From Sphingobacterium athyrii (lineage in GTDB: Bacteria > Bacteroidota > Bacteroidia > Sphingobacteriales > Sphingobacteriaceae), in NCBI RefSeq assembly GCF_003071065.1, contig NZ_QCXX01000001.1:926971-990970 (forward strand): a stretch of 64,000 nt of DNA, read 5' to 3'. Within the stretch, counting starts at the first letter, position 1; every line of letters begins with the position of its first letter. The position numbers and the translations under genes were made by a program. A model generated the notes under the pieces. It saw only the letters and a program-made list of their open reading frames with translations, had not been told where the DNA came from and searched no databases. This document shows positions 1 through 7,062 of this stretch, piece by piece.

Positions 1-741
1 GTTTATGGCAACTTTTCCCGCCTTACCACGTTTGGTCGTAACCAGGACAACACCTGCGCCGGCTCTGGCTCCATAAGCAGCCGTAGTGGCCGCATCTTTT
101 AAGATAGACACTTCTTCGATTTCATTGGGACTTAAATTATTAAATTCCGCAGCATCAATAGTCACCTTTCCATCAATAACGTACAGCGTGGGAGATGCAT
201 TCCATGAACTAGCAGTTCGTATGCGGATATTGGGCTGAGCTCCGGGCACACCGCTGGGCGTGGAGACATACAACCCCGGCATTCTACCTGCCAATAGATT
301 TCCGACAGAAGTCGTGGGGATCTCAATATCCGCTTCCTTAAATTTAACAGATGCAACGGACCCAGCCAGAAGGCCTTTCTTTTGTGTGGTGTAACCGACC
401 ACCACAGTTTCATCCAATGCGACAGTGGAGGAAACCATCGCTATAAGTACACCTTGTTTTGCAACGACGGTTATGGGGTTATAACCGATCATAGTTGCTT
501 TTAGGTTTACTCCTTCATTCGCTGTAATTGTAAATTTACCCGCAGCATCGGTCTGTACGGAAGTGAGCGCGGAATTTCCCTGTGCCCCTACAACAACAAC
601 TGTAACTCCTGCCAATGGAACTTTTTTCTCCGAGTCCATGACCGTCCCCGATATCTTAATCTGTGAAAAAACATGATGGGACAGCAATAACATAAAGACA
701 ATTCCGAGCACCCTAAGGTGCATTTTTAAAATTTCTTTCAT
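1..741 (-). CDS. SusC/RagA-family TonB-linked outer membrane protein, N-terminal part (gene runs off the left edge)
   Basis: Reading leftward from the ATG at 739-741 there is one open frame to the window edge, about 247 residues. It starts with a signal peptide (hydrophobic stretch ending HHVFSQ), then a carboxypeptidase-regulatory-like domain (ISGTVMDSEKKVPLAGVTV at about residues 29-47), a short link ending VALDETVVVGYTTQKK, and the TonB plug domain (residues NLLAGRMPGLYV, then NIRIRTASSWN, LYVIDG, SILKDAATTAAYGARAGAG). This is the standard SusC plan: an outer-membrane channel that imports oligosaccharides or peptides with a SusD lipoprotein lid and TonB energy. The first plug motif after the linker is the usual VVVGY. 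No SusD or substrate enzyme is visible here because the downstream genes lie outside the window, so the substrate cannot be inferred. The family call is firm. Confidence 0.93.
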   Translation of the reverse strand, partial: MKEILKMHLRVLGIVFMLLLSHHVFSQIKISGTVMDSEKKVPLAGVTVVVVGAQGNSALTSVQTDAAGKFTITANEGVNLKATMIGYNPITVVAKQGVLIAMVSSTVALDETVVVGYTTQKKGLLAGSVASVKFKEADIEIPTTSVGNLLAGRMPGLYVSTPSGVPGAQPNIRIRTASSWNASPTLYVIDGKVTIDAAEFNNLSPNEIEEVSILKDAATTAAYGARAGAGVVLVTTKRGKAGKVAIN

Positions 742-891
742 AATTTCGAGTTTTTTGGTTTTTCAGAGGTATATTTTATTAATACATCCGTTAACAACAA
801 ATAAAAGCCGAATATTTCAGCCAAACCACGCTAATCTTAGCAAACATCTATGTTTTTTTACTTCGCTATTTCACTTTCAGATAGACTTATG

Positions 892-932
892 AAAAAAATT
901 AACGCCCTTTACAGTATCCTGTAAAGGGCGTT
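892..932 (-). terminator. Hairpin with leftward U-tract, 160 bp upstream of susC-like start
   Basis: A perfect 14-bp inverted repeat (AACGCCCTTTACAG at 901-914 and its complement at 919-932) with a 4-base loop. On the leftward strand it is followed by a run of seven T (complement of 893-899), the form of an intrinsic terminator. On the rightward strand no U-run follows. No leftward gene lies to its right, so it would end a non-coding transcript or act as an attenuator in the susC leader. Confidence 0.7.
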
Positions 933-1104
933 AAAATTAGAAATGTAAATGAGCTGTTAGTCAAACTTATCAGCGTCATATGTAGTATGCGCCTCGGAAA
1001 AATCGTCCATGAATTACAGCTAAGTGACGAAAGTCATCTTTTAAAATTATTTAAAAAACAAAAAGGACTTACACGGAATGGATACAGAAAATAAAAATCT
1101 TAAC

Positions 1105-1142
1105 AAAAAAAACACCCGATAGCATGGGGTACTCCGGGTGTT
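1105..1142 (-). terminator. Second leftward terminator-like hairpin in the susC upstream region
   Basis: Stem AACACCCG at 1111-1118 paired with CGGGTGTT at 1135-1142, with a 16-base loop that can pair further. On the leftward strand the stem is followed by an unbroken T run (complement of 1105-1112). As with the hairpin at 892-932 there is no protein gene to its right on this strand, so the terminated RNA would be a non-coding leader or small RNA starting right of 1142. Confidence 0.6.
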
Positions 1143-1360
1143 TTAGCCATATTATTAACCTATTTTATGAAAAGTGCCCGTGATGGGCAACACTAAAGTA
1201 GAAAAAAACTTTGTATAAACAAAATAAAAAGTAAAAAAAATAGATTTTCAACTTCAGCTAAACCGGTTAAACATTGATTTAGACAAACAACATAATCTTC
1301 TTTATCCGGTACACAAGCTCGGGCCTAATTAATCCCAAATCCGATAGTAACATCGTAATT

Positions 1361-1423
1361 ACAGGGATATAACAGGGGGTTAACAGGGGTTTAGCAGGGG
1401 TAATTCCCTGTTAACTCCCTATT
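1361..1423. repeat. Phased 11-bp repeat array (four ACAGGG units, two inverted CCCT units)
   Basis: ACAGGG-type units begin at 1361, 1372, 1383 and 1394 (the last is GCAGGG), exactly 11 bp apart. Two inverted units follow, CCCTGTTA at 1406 and CCCTATTA at 1417, also 11 bp apart. The whole block is close to one helical turn per unit, so all units face the same side of the DNA. This looks like a multi-subunit protein binding site rather than a mobile or coding repeat. It lies about 620 bp upstream of the leftward susC-like start and about 200 bp upstream of the rightward Crp/Fnr gene, so which gene it serves is unclear. Confidence 0.65.
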
Positions 1424-1623
1424 AATACAGTATAAAAGTAGTGTTATTTCACTTTTAATTTCGAAAATGGTATTAACTTGGTAATAAGACGTATACTACG
1501 ACGCTATTCCATCCTTCCTATCCAGTGAATAATCAAAAATATATAGGCGCTCCCAAAAGAAGATACACGGCTCTGAGATTAGGAGATTTTGCTTAATTTT
1601 AGTCCATTAAATAACTGTAAGCT

Positions 1624-2199
1624 ATGACCGGTCGCGAAATTCTCAGGCAACATATCAATAAAACCGTCCATTTAAATGATGAACAATTTGATTATTTCTT
1701 TTCTTTTTTCAAACCGGTATCCTTTAAAAAGAAACAATCGATTATCAATATTGGCGATACGGTGGAATGCGAATATTTTGTCCTCAATGGCTGCCTAAAA
1801 ACTTTTGTTGTCAATGCTGAACAAAAAATGCATATTCTACAGTTTGCCACACAAACTTGGTGGGCATCCGATTATAATGCCTTACACAACTATATGAAAG
1901 CAACTGTCAACCTAGATTGTGTAAGCGATGCAGATACGCTTTGTCTACTTGCTGAGGACCGTGAACGTGTATGCAAGGAAATCCATGAAGTGGAGACATT
2001 TTTACGATGGCGTTCGAATAAGGGGTATATCGGTTTACAAAAGCGAATTCTATCCCTACTCAACAATGATGCCCGTAGCCGTTATGAGGAATTGATGCTG
2101 CAATATCCGGAATTGTACAATCTTGTTCCAAAACATTTGATTGCAGCCTATCTTGGGGTTTCCCGTGAGACGCTCAGCCGGCTCTATCACAGTAAATAA
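1624..2199 (+). CDS. Crp/Fnr-family transcriptional regulator
   Basis: A 191-residue protein with an N-terminal cyclic-nucleotide-binding-like beta-barrel (about residues 20-115, including YFVLNGCLKTFVV) and a C-terminal winged helix-turn-helix. The recognition helix reads GVSRETLSRLY near residues 178-188 and keeps the Arg-Glu-x-x-x-Arg pattern by which E. coli CRP reads the GTGA half-site. The barrel lacks the full cAMP phosphate-binding cassette, so cAMP is probably not the ligand, as in most Bacteroidota members. Two TGTGA-N6-TCAC palindromes lie directly downstream, in front of the DJ-1/PfpI gene, which suggests local control of that gene. The regulator's ATG at 1624 is the only plausible start. 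Confidence 0.9.
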   Translation: MTGREILRQHINKTVHLNDEQFDYFFSFFKPVSFKKKQSIINIGDTVECEYFVLNGCLKTFVVNAEQKMHILQFATQTWWASDYNALHNYMKATVNLDCVSDADTLCLLAEDRERVCKEIHEVETFLRWRSNKGYIGLQKRILSLLNNDARSRYEELMLQYPELYNLVPKHLIAAYLGVSRETLSRLYHSK

Positions 2200-2215
2200 T
2201 GTGATCTATATCACC
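2200..2215. promoter_or_regulatory. CRP-type palindrome 1 (TGTGATCTATATCACC)
   Basis: TGTGA-N6-TCAC inverted repeat starting one base after the stop codon of the Crp/Fnr gene. Its centre is 37 bp upstream of the second palindrome. Spacing and half-sites match the classical CRP/FNR operator. Confidence 0.65.
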
Positions 2216-2235
2216 AAAACAAACCATTCTTTAAA

Positions 2236-2253
2236 ATGTGATGTACATCACAT
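2236..2253. promoter_or_regulatory. CRP-type palindrome 2 (perfect 18-bp ATGTGATGTACATCACAT)
   Basis: A perfect 18-bp palindrome with the CRP core TGTGA-N6-TCACA. About 30 bp downstream is TACTTTG (2276-2282), a near match to the Bacteroidota -7 box. With transcription starting near 2286 the palindrome would be centred about 41.5 bp upstream, the usual class II activator position. The start site is an inference. Confidence 0.75.
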
Positions 2254-2314
2254 AGGGGTCTAATGAATTATGCCCTACTTTGTGTTATCATTTAAACAAT
2301 TAAATTTTTAAAAG

Positions 2315-3010
2315 ATGAAAAAAGAGAACTTAAAGGTATTGGTCGTTTTGACTTCACATGACCAACTGGGAGATACAGGAGCTAAAACAGGTTTTTGGGT
2401 GGAAGAGTTTGCAGCTCCCTACTATGTTATGGCCGACGCAGGAGTTACTATCACAATTGCTTCACCCAAGGGTGGACAACCACCTATTGATCCCAAAAGC
2501 GCGATGCCTGATTTTCAGACAGCAGCAACAAAACGTTTTGATGCAGATATGGAACTTCAGAACAAATTGGCAAACAGCATTGTCCTAACAGCGGTGGATG
2601 AGCAAGATTACGACGCAATTTTCTATCCAGGGGGCCATGGCCCGCTCTGGGACCTTGCAAATGACAAGACTTCTATTGCATTGATTGAATCATTCTGGAA
2701 ACACAATAAACCTGTAGCCGCTGTATGCCACGCGCCAGGTGTTTTTCGATTTGTTAAGAATACCGATGGTAGTCCACTGGTACAGGGTAAGAGGGTGACA
2801 GGCTTTTCCAATTCCGAAGAAGAAGCTGTACAATTGACAAACGTCGTCCCTTTCCTGGTTGAGGATGAACTGGTCAAGCTTGGCGGAAAATACAGTAAAG
2901 GTGCAGATTGGAGCAGTCATGTGATCAAAGACGGCAAGCTGATCACCGGTCAAAATCCCGGCTCGTCGGAAGAGACTGCAAGGGAACTATTGGCTCTGCT
3001 GGAACAATAA
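2315..3010 (+). CDS. DJ-1/PfpI superfamily protein (Hsp31-like, type 1 glutamine amidotransferase fold)
   Basis: A 231-residue protein of the Hsp31/glyoxalase III branch of the DJ-1/PfpI family. The nucleophile elbow AVCHAPG places the reactive cysteine at residue 138 with His139, and the acidic partner is Glu30 in GFWVEE. The substrate pocket motif FYPGGHGP is at 103-110. The family includes protein deglycases or glutathione-independent glyoxalases and holdase chaperones that protect from dicarbonyl and redox stress. The exact activity cannot be told from sequence. It follows the Crp/Fnr gene by 115 bp containing two CRP-type palindromes and is followed by terminator hairpins, so it is probably a single-gene unit controlled by that regulator. 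Confidence 0.9.
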   Translation: MKKENLKVLVVLTSHDQLGDTGAKTGFWVEEFAAPYYVMADAGVTITIASPKGGQPPIDPKSAMPDFQTAATKRFDADMELQNKLANSIVLTAVDEQDYDAIFYPGGHGPLWDLANDKTSIALIESFWKHNKPVAAVCHAPGVFRFVKNTDGSPLVQGKRVTGFSNSEEEAVQLTNVVPFLVEDELVKLGGKYSKGADWSSHVIKDGKLITGQNPGSSEETARELLALLEQ

Positions 3011-3036
3011 GGCGCTATCAATTAAAATAGCGCTTT
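3011..3036 (+). terminator. Small hairpin after DJ-1/PfpI gene
   Basis: GCGCTAT at 3012-3018 pairs with ATAGCGC at 3027-3033 and is followed by TTT. It starts right after the stop codon. Confidence 0.55.
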
Positions 3037-3094
3037 CCGTTCTGAAATAGACAATGATACGCTAGGTAATAAACGATGCCAATAACACCAGAAT

Positions 3095-3138
3095 AAAATC
3101 CCATTTTTATATATTGAGAACGATAAAAATGGGATTTT
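3095..3138. terminator. Bidirectional terminator between DJ-1/PfpI gene and ligD
   Basis: A perfect 16-bp stem, AAAATCCCATTTTTAT (3095-3110) with its complement at 3123-3138 and a 12-base loop. A/T runs on both sides fit termination of transcripts from both directions. Confidence 0.75.
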
Positions 3139-3167
3139 TGTTAACTTTCTCCGAATGACTTATATCA

Positions 3168-3290
3168 TTATTTAATTAGTTTCGTTTCCAGTTCCTGAAG
3201 GTTATTTGCGCTTGTATTATTCCCGAGGTCGGCGGCCTGTTTCCAATACACCTTTGCTTTTTCGATCTGATATACTTTAATGAAAATATG
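3168..3290 (-). pseudogene. C-terminal tail of a TPR/Sel1-like protein without a start (relic)
   Basis: The leftward strand encodes about 40 residues that read like the last helix pair of a tetratricopeptide protein (IEKAKVYWKQAADLGN, then TSANNLQELE) and stop at TAA (3168-3170). No start codon precedes it. The frame runs straight into the end of ligD in another frame, whose stop is at 3292-3294. This is best read as the leftover 3' end of a gene whose front was lost when the ligD end was joined to it. Assignment to the TPR family rests on the pattern of A/G/L positions and the AADLGN motif only. Confidence 0.5.
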
Positions 3291-3291
3291 G

Positions 3292-5994
3292 TTATTTCGC
3301 AGAATAGGCACCGATGATCTTCTTGAGATCGATTCCCTTGCCTAATACGGGTTTAAAAATATCACCCATACTAGTTATCCGTTCCATTGCATTAAAAATA
3401 GTAAAATCGGTCATTTTTAAGCCCTTCTTCACCTCATCCCAGTGAAGCGGCATGGATATGGTAGCGCCGGGTTTGGGTCTGACCGAATAGACAGACGCAA
3501 TGGTCGCATGAGGTCTATTTTGAAGAAAATCCAGATACATTTTCCCTTTTCGGTCACGTACCGTGCGTTCGAGACTAGTATAGGCTGGAATTTCAGCATG
3601 TACCAACGTAACGATGATGCGGGCAAATTCTTTAGCCTGATCATACGTGTATTTGTTTCCCAAAGGGATATAAATGTGGAGCCCCGTCGAGCCACTAGTC
3701 TTGCAATAACTGGGAACGCCCATACTGTCCAGAATCTGCTTGGTCACCTGAGCTGCTTCGATCACCTGATCAAAAGAGTTTTTATCTGGATCAAGATCAA
3801 TGATACAGTAGGTTGGATGATCCGGTTTTTTTATCGTGCTATTCCATGGATTCATTTCGATACAACCTAAATTGGCCATATACAATAACGTTGCCTCATC
3901 CTTTCCGACTAAATAATGTCGATCTCGATTATCCGCCTCACTTTGATACAAATAAAGTTCGGCCCAATCCGGTGCGGTATCGGTAACATCTTTGAAATAG
4001 AACCCCTCTCCATTGATACCATTTGGGAATCGGTTCATGCTTTGCGGCCTACCTTTTAGGTATGGTAAGATAAAGGGGGCAACCTGGTAATAATAATTGA
4101 TAAGGTCGCCTTTGGTGATCTTTTCCTTTGGCCAAAAAATCTTGTCAAGATTGGTAAACTTGAGCTCCTGCTTATTGATTTTTTTTACTTGGGTTTTCTC
4201 TGTTGGATTTAACAAAGTCTTGCGTCCTCCAGCCATACGCGATTTAACCATATGATTCGTTTTATCTTCAACAATCTGTTGTACTGGCTCTTCCTTTTCG
4301 AGCATTATTTTCTTTGGATTTTTATCTTCCCGCATACCAACAAACGAAGGATGTCGCATAACGCCATCATTCGTTATTTCCGTAAAACTAACCTCACATA
4401 CGAGTTCAGGTCGCAACCAAGTCACCGATGCATGTGGTGGATTGGGACGGAAGCGCGAAGGTTTATTGACATTAGGCTCCTCTGCAAAAGGTGTCTCTTC
4501 TATGATCAATGGCTTAAATAATGTCATCATTTCTTTTTGCATCTTAGCATTGAAACCGGTACCAACCTTTCCGGTATAAATGAGTTTTTTCTCTTCGTAT
4601 ATGCCTACAAGCAGGCTACTAAATAACTTACCTGAATCATCGTTTAGGGTATAACCACCAATAACAACTTCCTGACGCTTATTGGCTTTAATTTTTAACC
4701 AGTCATGTGAGCGATTATTCACGTGATAGCTACTATATTTTCGCTTAGCCATGATCCCTTCCAAGCCTAGCTTTTTCGCCTCCTTAAGAAAGTCGGCTCC
4801 GGAAGTATCAAAATGCTCACTGAAAAGAATTTGTTCGCTTTGCGGAAGTACTGTTTTTAAAATGGCTTTTCTTTCGAGAAGAGATAGGTTCTTTAAATCT
4901 TTACCCTCATACCACAAGATATCAAATACATAATAGACAAGATCACCATCGGCTTCACTGCGCCAATTCTGCAGACCTCCGAAATTTGCAACACCATTTT
5001 TATCCAATACAACCACTTCCCCATCCATAATCGCATTGAGTTTTATTTCCTTGAGCTGATCGTAAATAGGGTAAAACTTTTCATTGAAACTCTTGTCATT
5101 TCTAGACTTCAAATCCACGTCCCCTTTATGCATAAAAGCAACTGCCCGATAACCGTCCCATTTCACTTCATAAACCCAGTCACCATTGTCAAAAGGTTTA
5201 TCAACCAAGGTTGCAAGCATAGGCTCAATATGCGTATAAAAGGCTTGTCTGGGACATTTTTTCAGCAGTTTATCTCGTACCGCCTGAGTTTCTAATTGTT
5301 CTCCAGGCTTTGCTTCAAGCTGTTCGCTAATCATTTCAGCAGCTTTTTTTGTTGTACTGTGTTTATCTTTTAGTGTGCTATCTTTTTTAACAATGCTTTT
5401 CCCATATACCTTATCTGGTGATTTTTCCATCTGTGCGATGGTCTTACCGGAGATAACGGATTTATCTTTTTTTGTGATATCCTGATCGCTGGCATATTTA
5501 TCCTCAAGTTTCATCAGCAACCAGCCGTTATCCCCCCGTCCATGAGCCTTGACCAGCGCAAACTCTCCTTTCAGCTTTTTTCCATGAAGCTTGAATTTTA
5601 GTTTTCCGGAATAGAGCTGGTGTCTGAGACTTTTGTCCATAGTGGCGATATCATCCTTTGCACCTTCTACGGACTCATATGTTCCTTGATCCCAAACGAT
5701 CACAGTTCCGCCACCGTATTGACCTTTAGGTATAATTCCCTCGAAATTTCGGTAATCATAGGGATGATCTTCGACCATCATAGCAAGTCGCTTGATCGTT
5801 GGATCGAGCGAAGGCCCTTTTGGCACTGCCCAGCTTTTCAGCACTCCATCCATCTCCAAGCGGAAATCATAATGCAAATGAGAGGCATCATGTTTCTGTA
5901 CAACAAATCTCAGTTCCTTGCCGTTCGGCTTTCCGCCAAAGGGTTCCGGTGTTTTTTCGGCAGTGCGTTTGTTTCTATATTTCGTTAATCCCAT
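3292..5994 (-). CDS. ligD: DNA ligase D (3'-phosphoesterase, ATP-dependent ligase, primase/polymerase)
   Basis: A 900-residue three-domain end-joining enzyme in the order phosphoesterase, ligase, polymerase. The phosphoesterase domain (about 1-165) carries HDASHLHYDFRLE at 35-47 and the AVPKGPS segment. A low-complexity linker follows. The ligase domain has the adenylated lysine in KWDG (Lys278) and an OB-fold with the usual KIKANKRQE region. The C-terminal polymerase domain (about 620-900) contains the metal-binding IDLDPD motif and the TSGSTGLH nucleotide-binding loop. In non-homologous end joining LigD works with the Ku protein to trim, fill and seal double-strand breaks. No ku gene is present in this window. 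The gene is monocistronic, with its ATG at 5994 and a shared terminator at 3095-3138. Confidence 0.97.
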   Translation of the reverse strand: MGLTKYRNKRTAEKTPEPFGGKPNGKELRFVVQKHDASHLHYDFRLEMDGVLKSWAVPKGPSLDPTIKRLAMMVEDHPYDYRNFEGIIPKGQYGGGTVIVWDQGTYESVEGAKDDIATMDKSLRHQLYSGKLKFKLHGKKLKGEFALVKAHGRGDNGWLLMKLEDKYASDQDITKKDKSVISGKTIAQMEKSPDKVYGKSIVKKDSTLKDKHSTTKKAAEMISEQLEAKPGEQLETQAVRDKLLKKCPRQAFYTHIEPMLATLVDKPFDNGDWVYEVKWDGYRAVAFMHKGDVDLKSRNDKSFNEKFYPIYDQLKEIKLNAIMDGEVVVLDKNGVANFGGLQNWRSEADGDLVYYVFDILWYEGKDLKNLSLLERKAILKTVLPQSEQILFSEHFDTSGADFLKEAKKLGLEGIMAKRKYSSYHVNNRSHDWLKIKANKRQEVVIGGYTLNDDSGKLFSSLLVGIYEEKKLIYTGKVGTGFNAKMQKEMMTLFKPLIIEETPFAEEPNVNKPSRFRPNPPHASVTWLRPELVCEVSFTEITNDGVMRHPSFVGMREDKNPKKIMLEKEEPVQQIVEDKTNHMVKSRMAGGRKTLLNPTEKTQVKKINKQELKFTNLDKIFWPKEKITKGDLINYYYQVAPFILPYLKGRPQSMNRFPNGINGEGFYFKDVTDTAPDWAELYLYQSEADNRDRHYLVGKDEATLLYMANLGCIEMNPWNSTIKKPDHPTYCIIDLDPDKNSFDQVIEAAQVTKQILDSMGVPSYCKTSGSTGLHIYIPLGNKYTYDQAKEFARIIVTLVHAEIPAYTSLERTVRDRKGKMYLDFLQNRPHATIASVYSVRPKPGATISMPLHWDEVKKGLKMTDFTIFNAMERITSMGDIFKPVLGKGIDLKKIIGAYSAK

Positions 5995-6177
5995 AGCACT
6001 ATTCGTTAATGATAAATAATGTTAATCATAACACAATGCTGCAACTAAAAAGGTTTAAATAAACAAAATATATTTCTCCTGAATGCTGTTATAATTTTCA
6101 TTACACATCCCATATCAATGTAATATTTTAAATACATTGGCATAGCATTTGTATCAGGTGTTATAAAAATACTAACT

Positions 6178-6945
6178 ATGAAAATAAATTTAATTTTCAC
6201 TGCATTAGCAGCCGCAGTGCTGTTAGGCAGTTGTAGTGAGGATGATAACCAAGCTACACAAACAACTCCCGTTACCATTAAAATCACGGACGCTCCTGGT
6301 TATTATGATGCCATTCATCTAAACATTGATGAAATTGAAATACGTACAAGTTCAGGCAGTGAAAGTTTAGATGTTGACGGAAACCCATTTAACATTCTCA
6401 ATTATACAATGGGTAAAGATACCGTAATTGCTGGTGATGACGTTCCTTCAGGTATGATTCAGGAAATCAGACTAAAACTTGAAGATGAAGGGAATGAAAT
6501 TTGGGTTGATGGAACCCGTCATCCGCTCACAACTCCCAGCGGTCAGTCTTCGGGTGTTAAGATAAAAGTGCAAGACGAACTGATTCCCAATGTCGCCTAT
6601 ACACTTTTACTTGATTTTGATGCATCGAAGTCAATCGTACAAACTGGCAATGGTAAATACCTGCTTAAACCGGTCATCCGCGCAATTCCAGTAGCGACTT
6701 CAGGTGCAATTACCGGCACTGTTAATCCTGCAGCTTCACTGGCACATGTGTTCGCCATCAATGGAGTCGATACCGTTGGAACTTTAGCTAATTCCGTCGG
6801 GAAATTCTATTTTCCGGGGATGTCAGAAGGTACATACAAAATCGTTATTCAACCTACAGTAACAGGTTACATGGACAAAACTATTGAAGACGTTCAAGTT
6901 GTAAAGGGAAGCGTTAAAGATATAGGTACTATTTCAGTCCAATAA
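6178..6945 (+). CDS. DUF4382-domain lipoprotein
   Basis: A 255-residue exported lipoprotein. The signal peptide ends in the lipobox LLGSC (Cys19), followed by acidic residues. The first part (about 30-165) is a DUF4382 domain, recognisable by ITDAPGYYDAIHLNI and the VKIKV segment. The last 80 residues resemble a carboxypeptidase-regulatory-like beta-sandwich (ITGTVNPAA, GKFYFPGMSEGTYKIVI). The function of DUF4382 is unknown; such proteins are usually surface or periplasmic lipoproteins of Bacteroidota. The gene stands alone between ligD (divergent) and a terminator. Its upstream region holds an inverted repeat AATGTA-N10-TACATT at 6117-6138 that could be an operator. Confidence 0.85.
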   Translation: MKINLIFTALAAAVLLGSCSEDDNQATQTTPVTIKITDAPGYYDAIHLNIDEIEIRTSSGSESLDVDGNPFNILNYTMGKDTVIAGDDVPSGMIQEIRLKLEDEGNEIWVDGTRHPLTTPSGQSSGVKIKVQDELIPNVAYTLLLDFDASKSIVQTGNGKYLLKPVIRAIPVATSGAITGTVNPAASLAHVFAINGVDTVGTLANSVGKFYFPGMSEGTYKIVIQPTVTGYMDKTIEDVQVVKGSVKDIGTISVQ

Positions 6946-6961
6946 CAAGCGTTAGCTAACA

Positions 6962-7026
6962 AGAAGCCTATTACGATTATTTTCAAAAGCACGTAGCTTT
7001 CTCGAACATAATCGTAATGGGCTTCT
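6962..7026. terminator. Long cruciform-type terminator
   Basis: A 19-base arm AGAAGCCTATTACGATTAT (6962-6980) pairs with 7008-7026 with one G-U position, and the loop contains a second small stem AAAGC/GCTTT. It separates the convergent DUF4382 and PIG-L genes. Confidence 0.75.
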
Positions 7027-7062
7027 TCGCATTCCATATTGTTCGCTCCCTTTTGACCCCCC

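Larger units (their letters stand above)
742..1623. other. Long non-coding region between susC-like gene and Crp/Fnr regulator
   Basis: About 880 bases without a convincing reading frame, AT-rich, separating two divergent genes. It contains two hairpins with U-tracts on the leftward strand (892-932 and 1105-1142, listed separately), a small hairpin TGCCC-GTGA-GGGCA at 1175-1189, an AACCGGTT palindrome at 1261-1268, and an 11-bp-phased repeat array at 1361-1423. It is much longer than the divergent promoters elsewhere in this window, so it may hold a regulated susC leader or small RNAs read leftward. I found no good -33/-7 promoter pair for a leftward transcript. Confidence 0.6.

Noticed and set aside
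1261..1268. AACCGGTT palindrome as LacI-type operator for the partial susC gene.
   Set aside because: Too short and over 500 bp from the start; no LacI gene nearby.
6117..6138. AATGTA-N10-TACATT inverted repeat as a defined operator for the DUF4382 gene.
   Set aside because: AT-rich 6-bp arms are common by chance in this composition; only mentioned under the gene.
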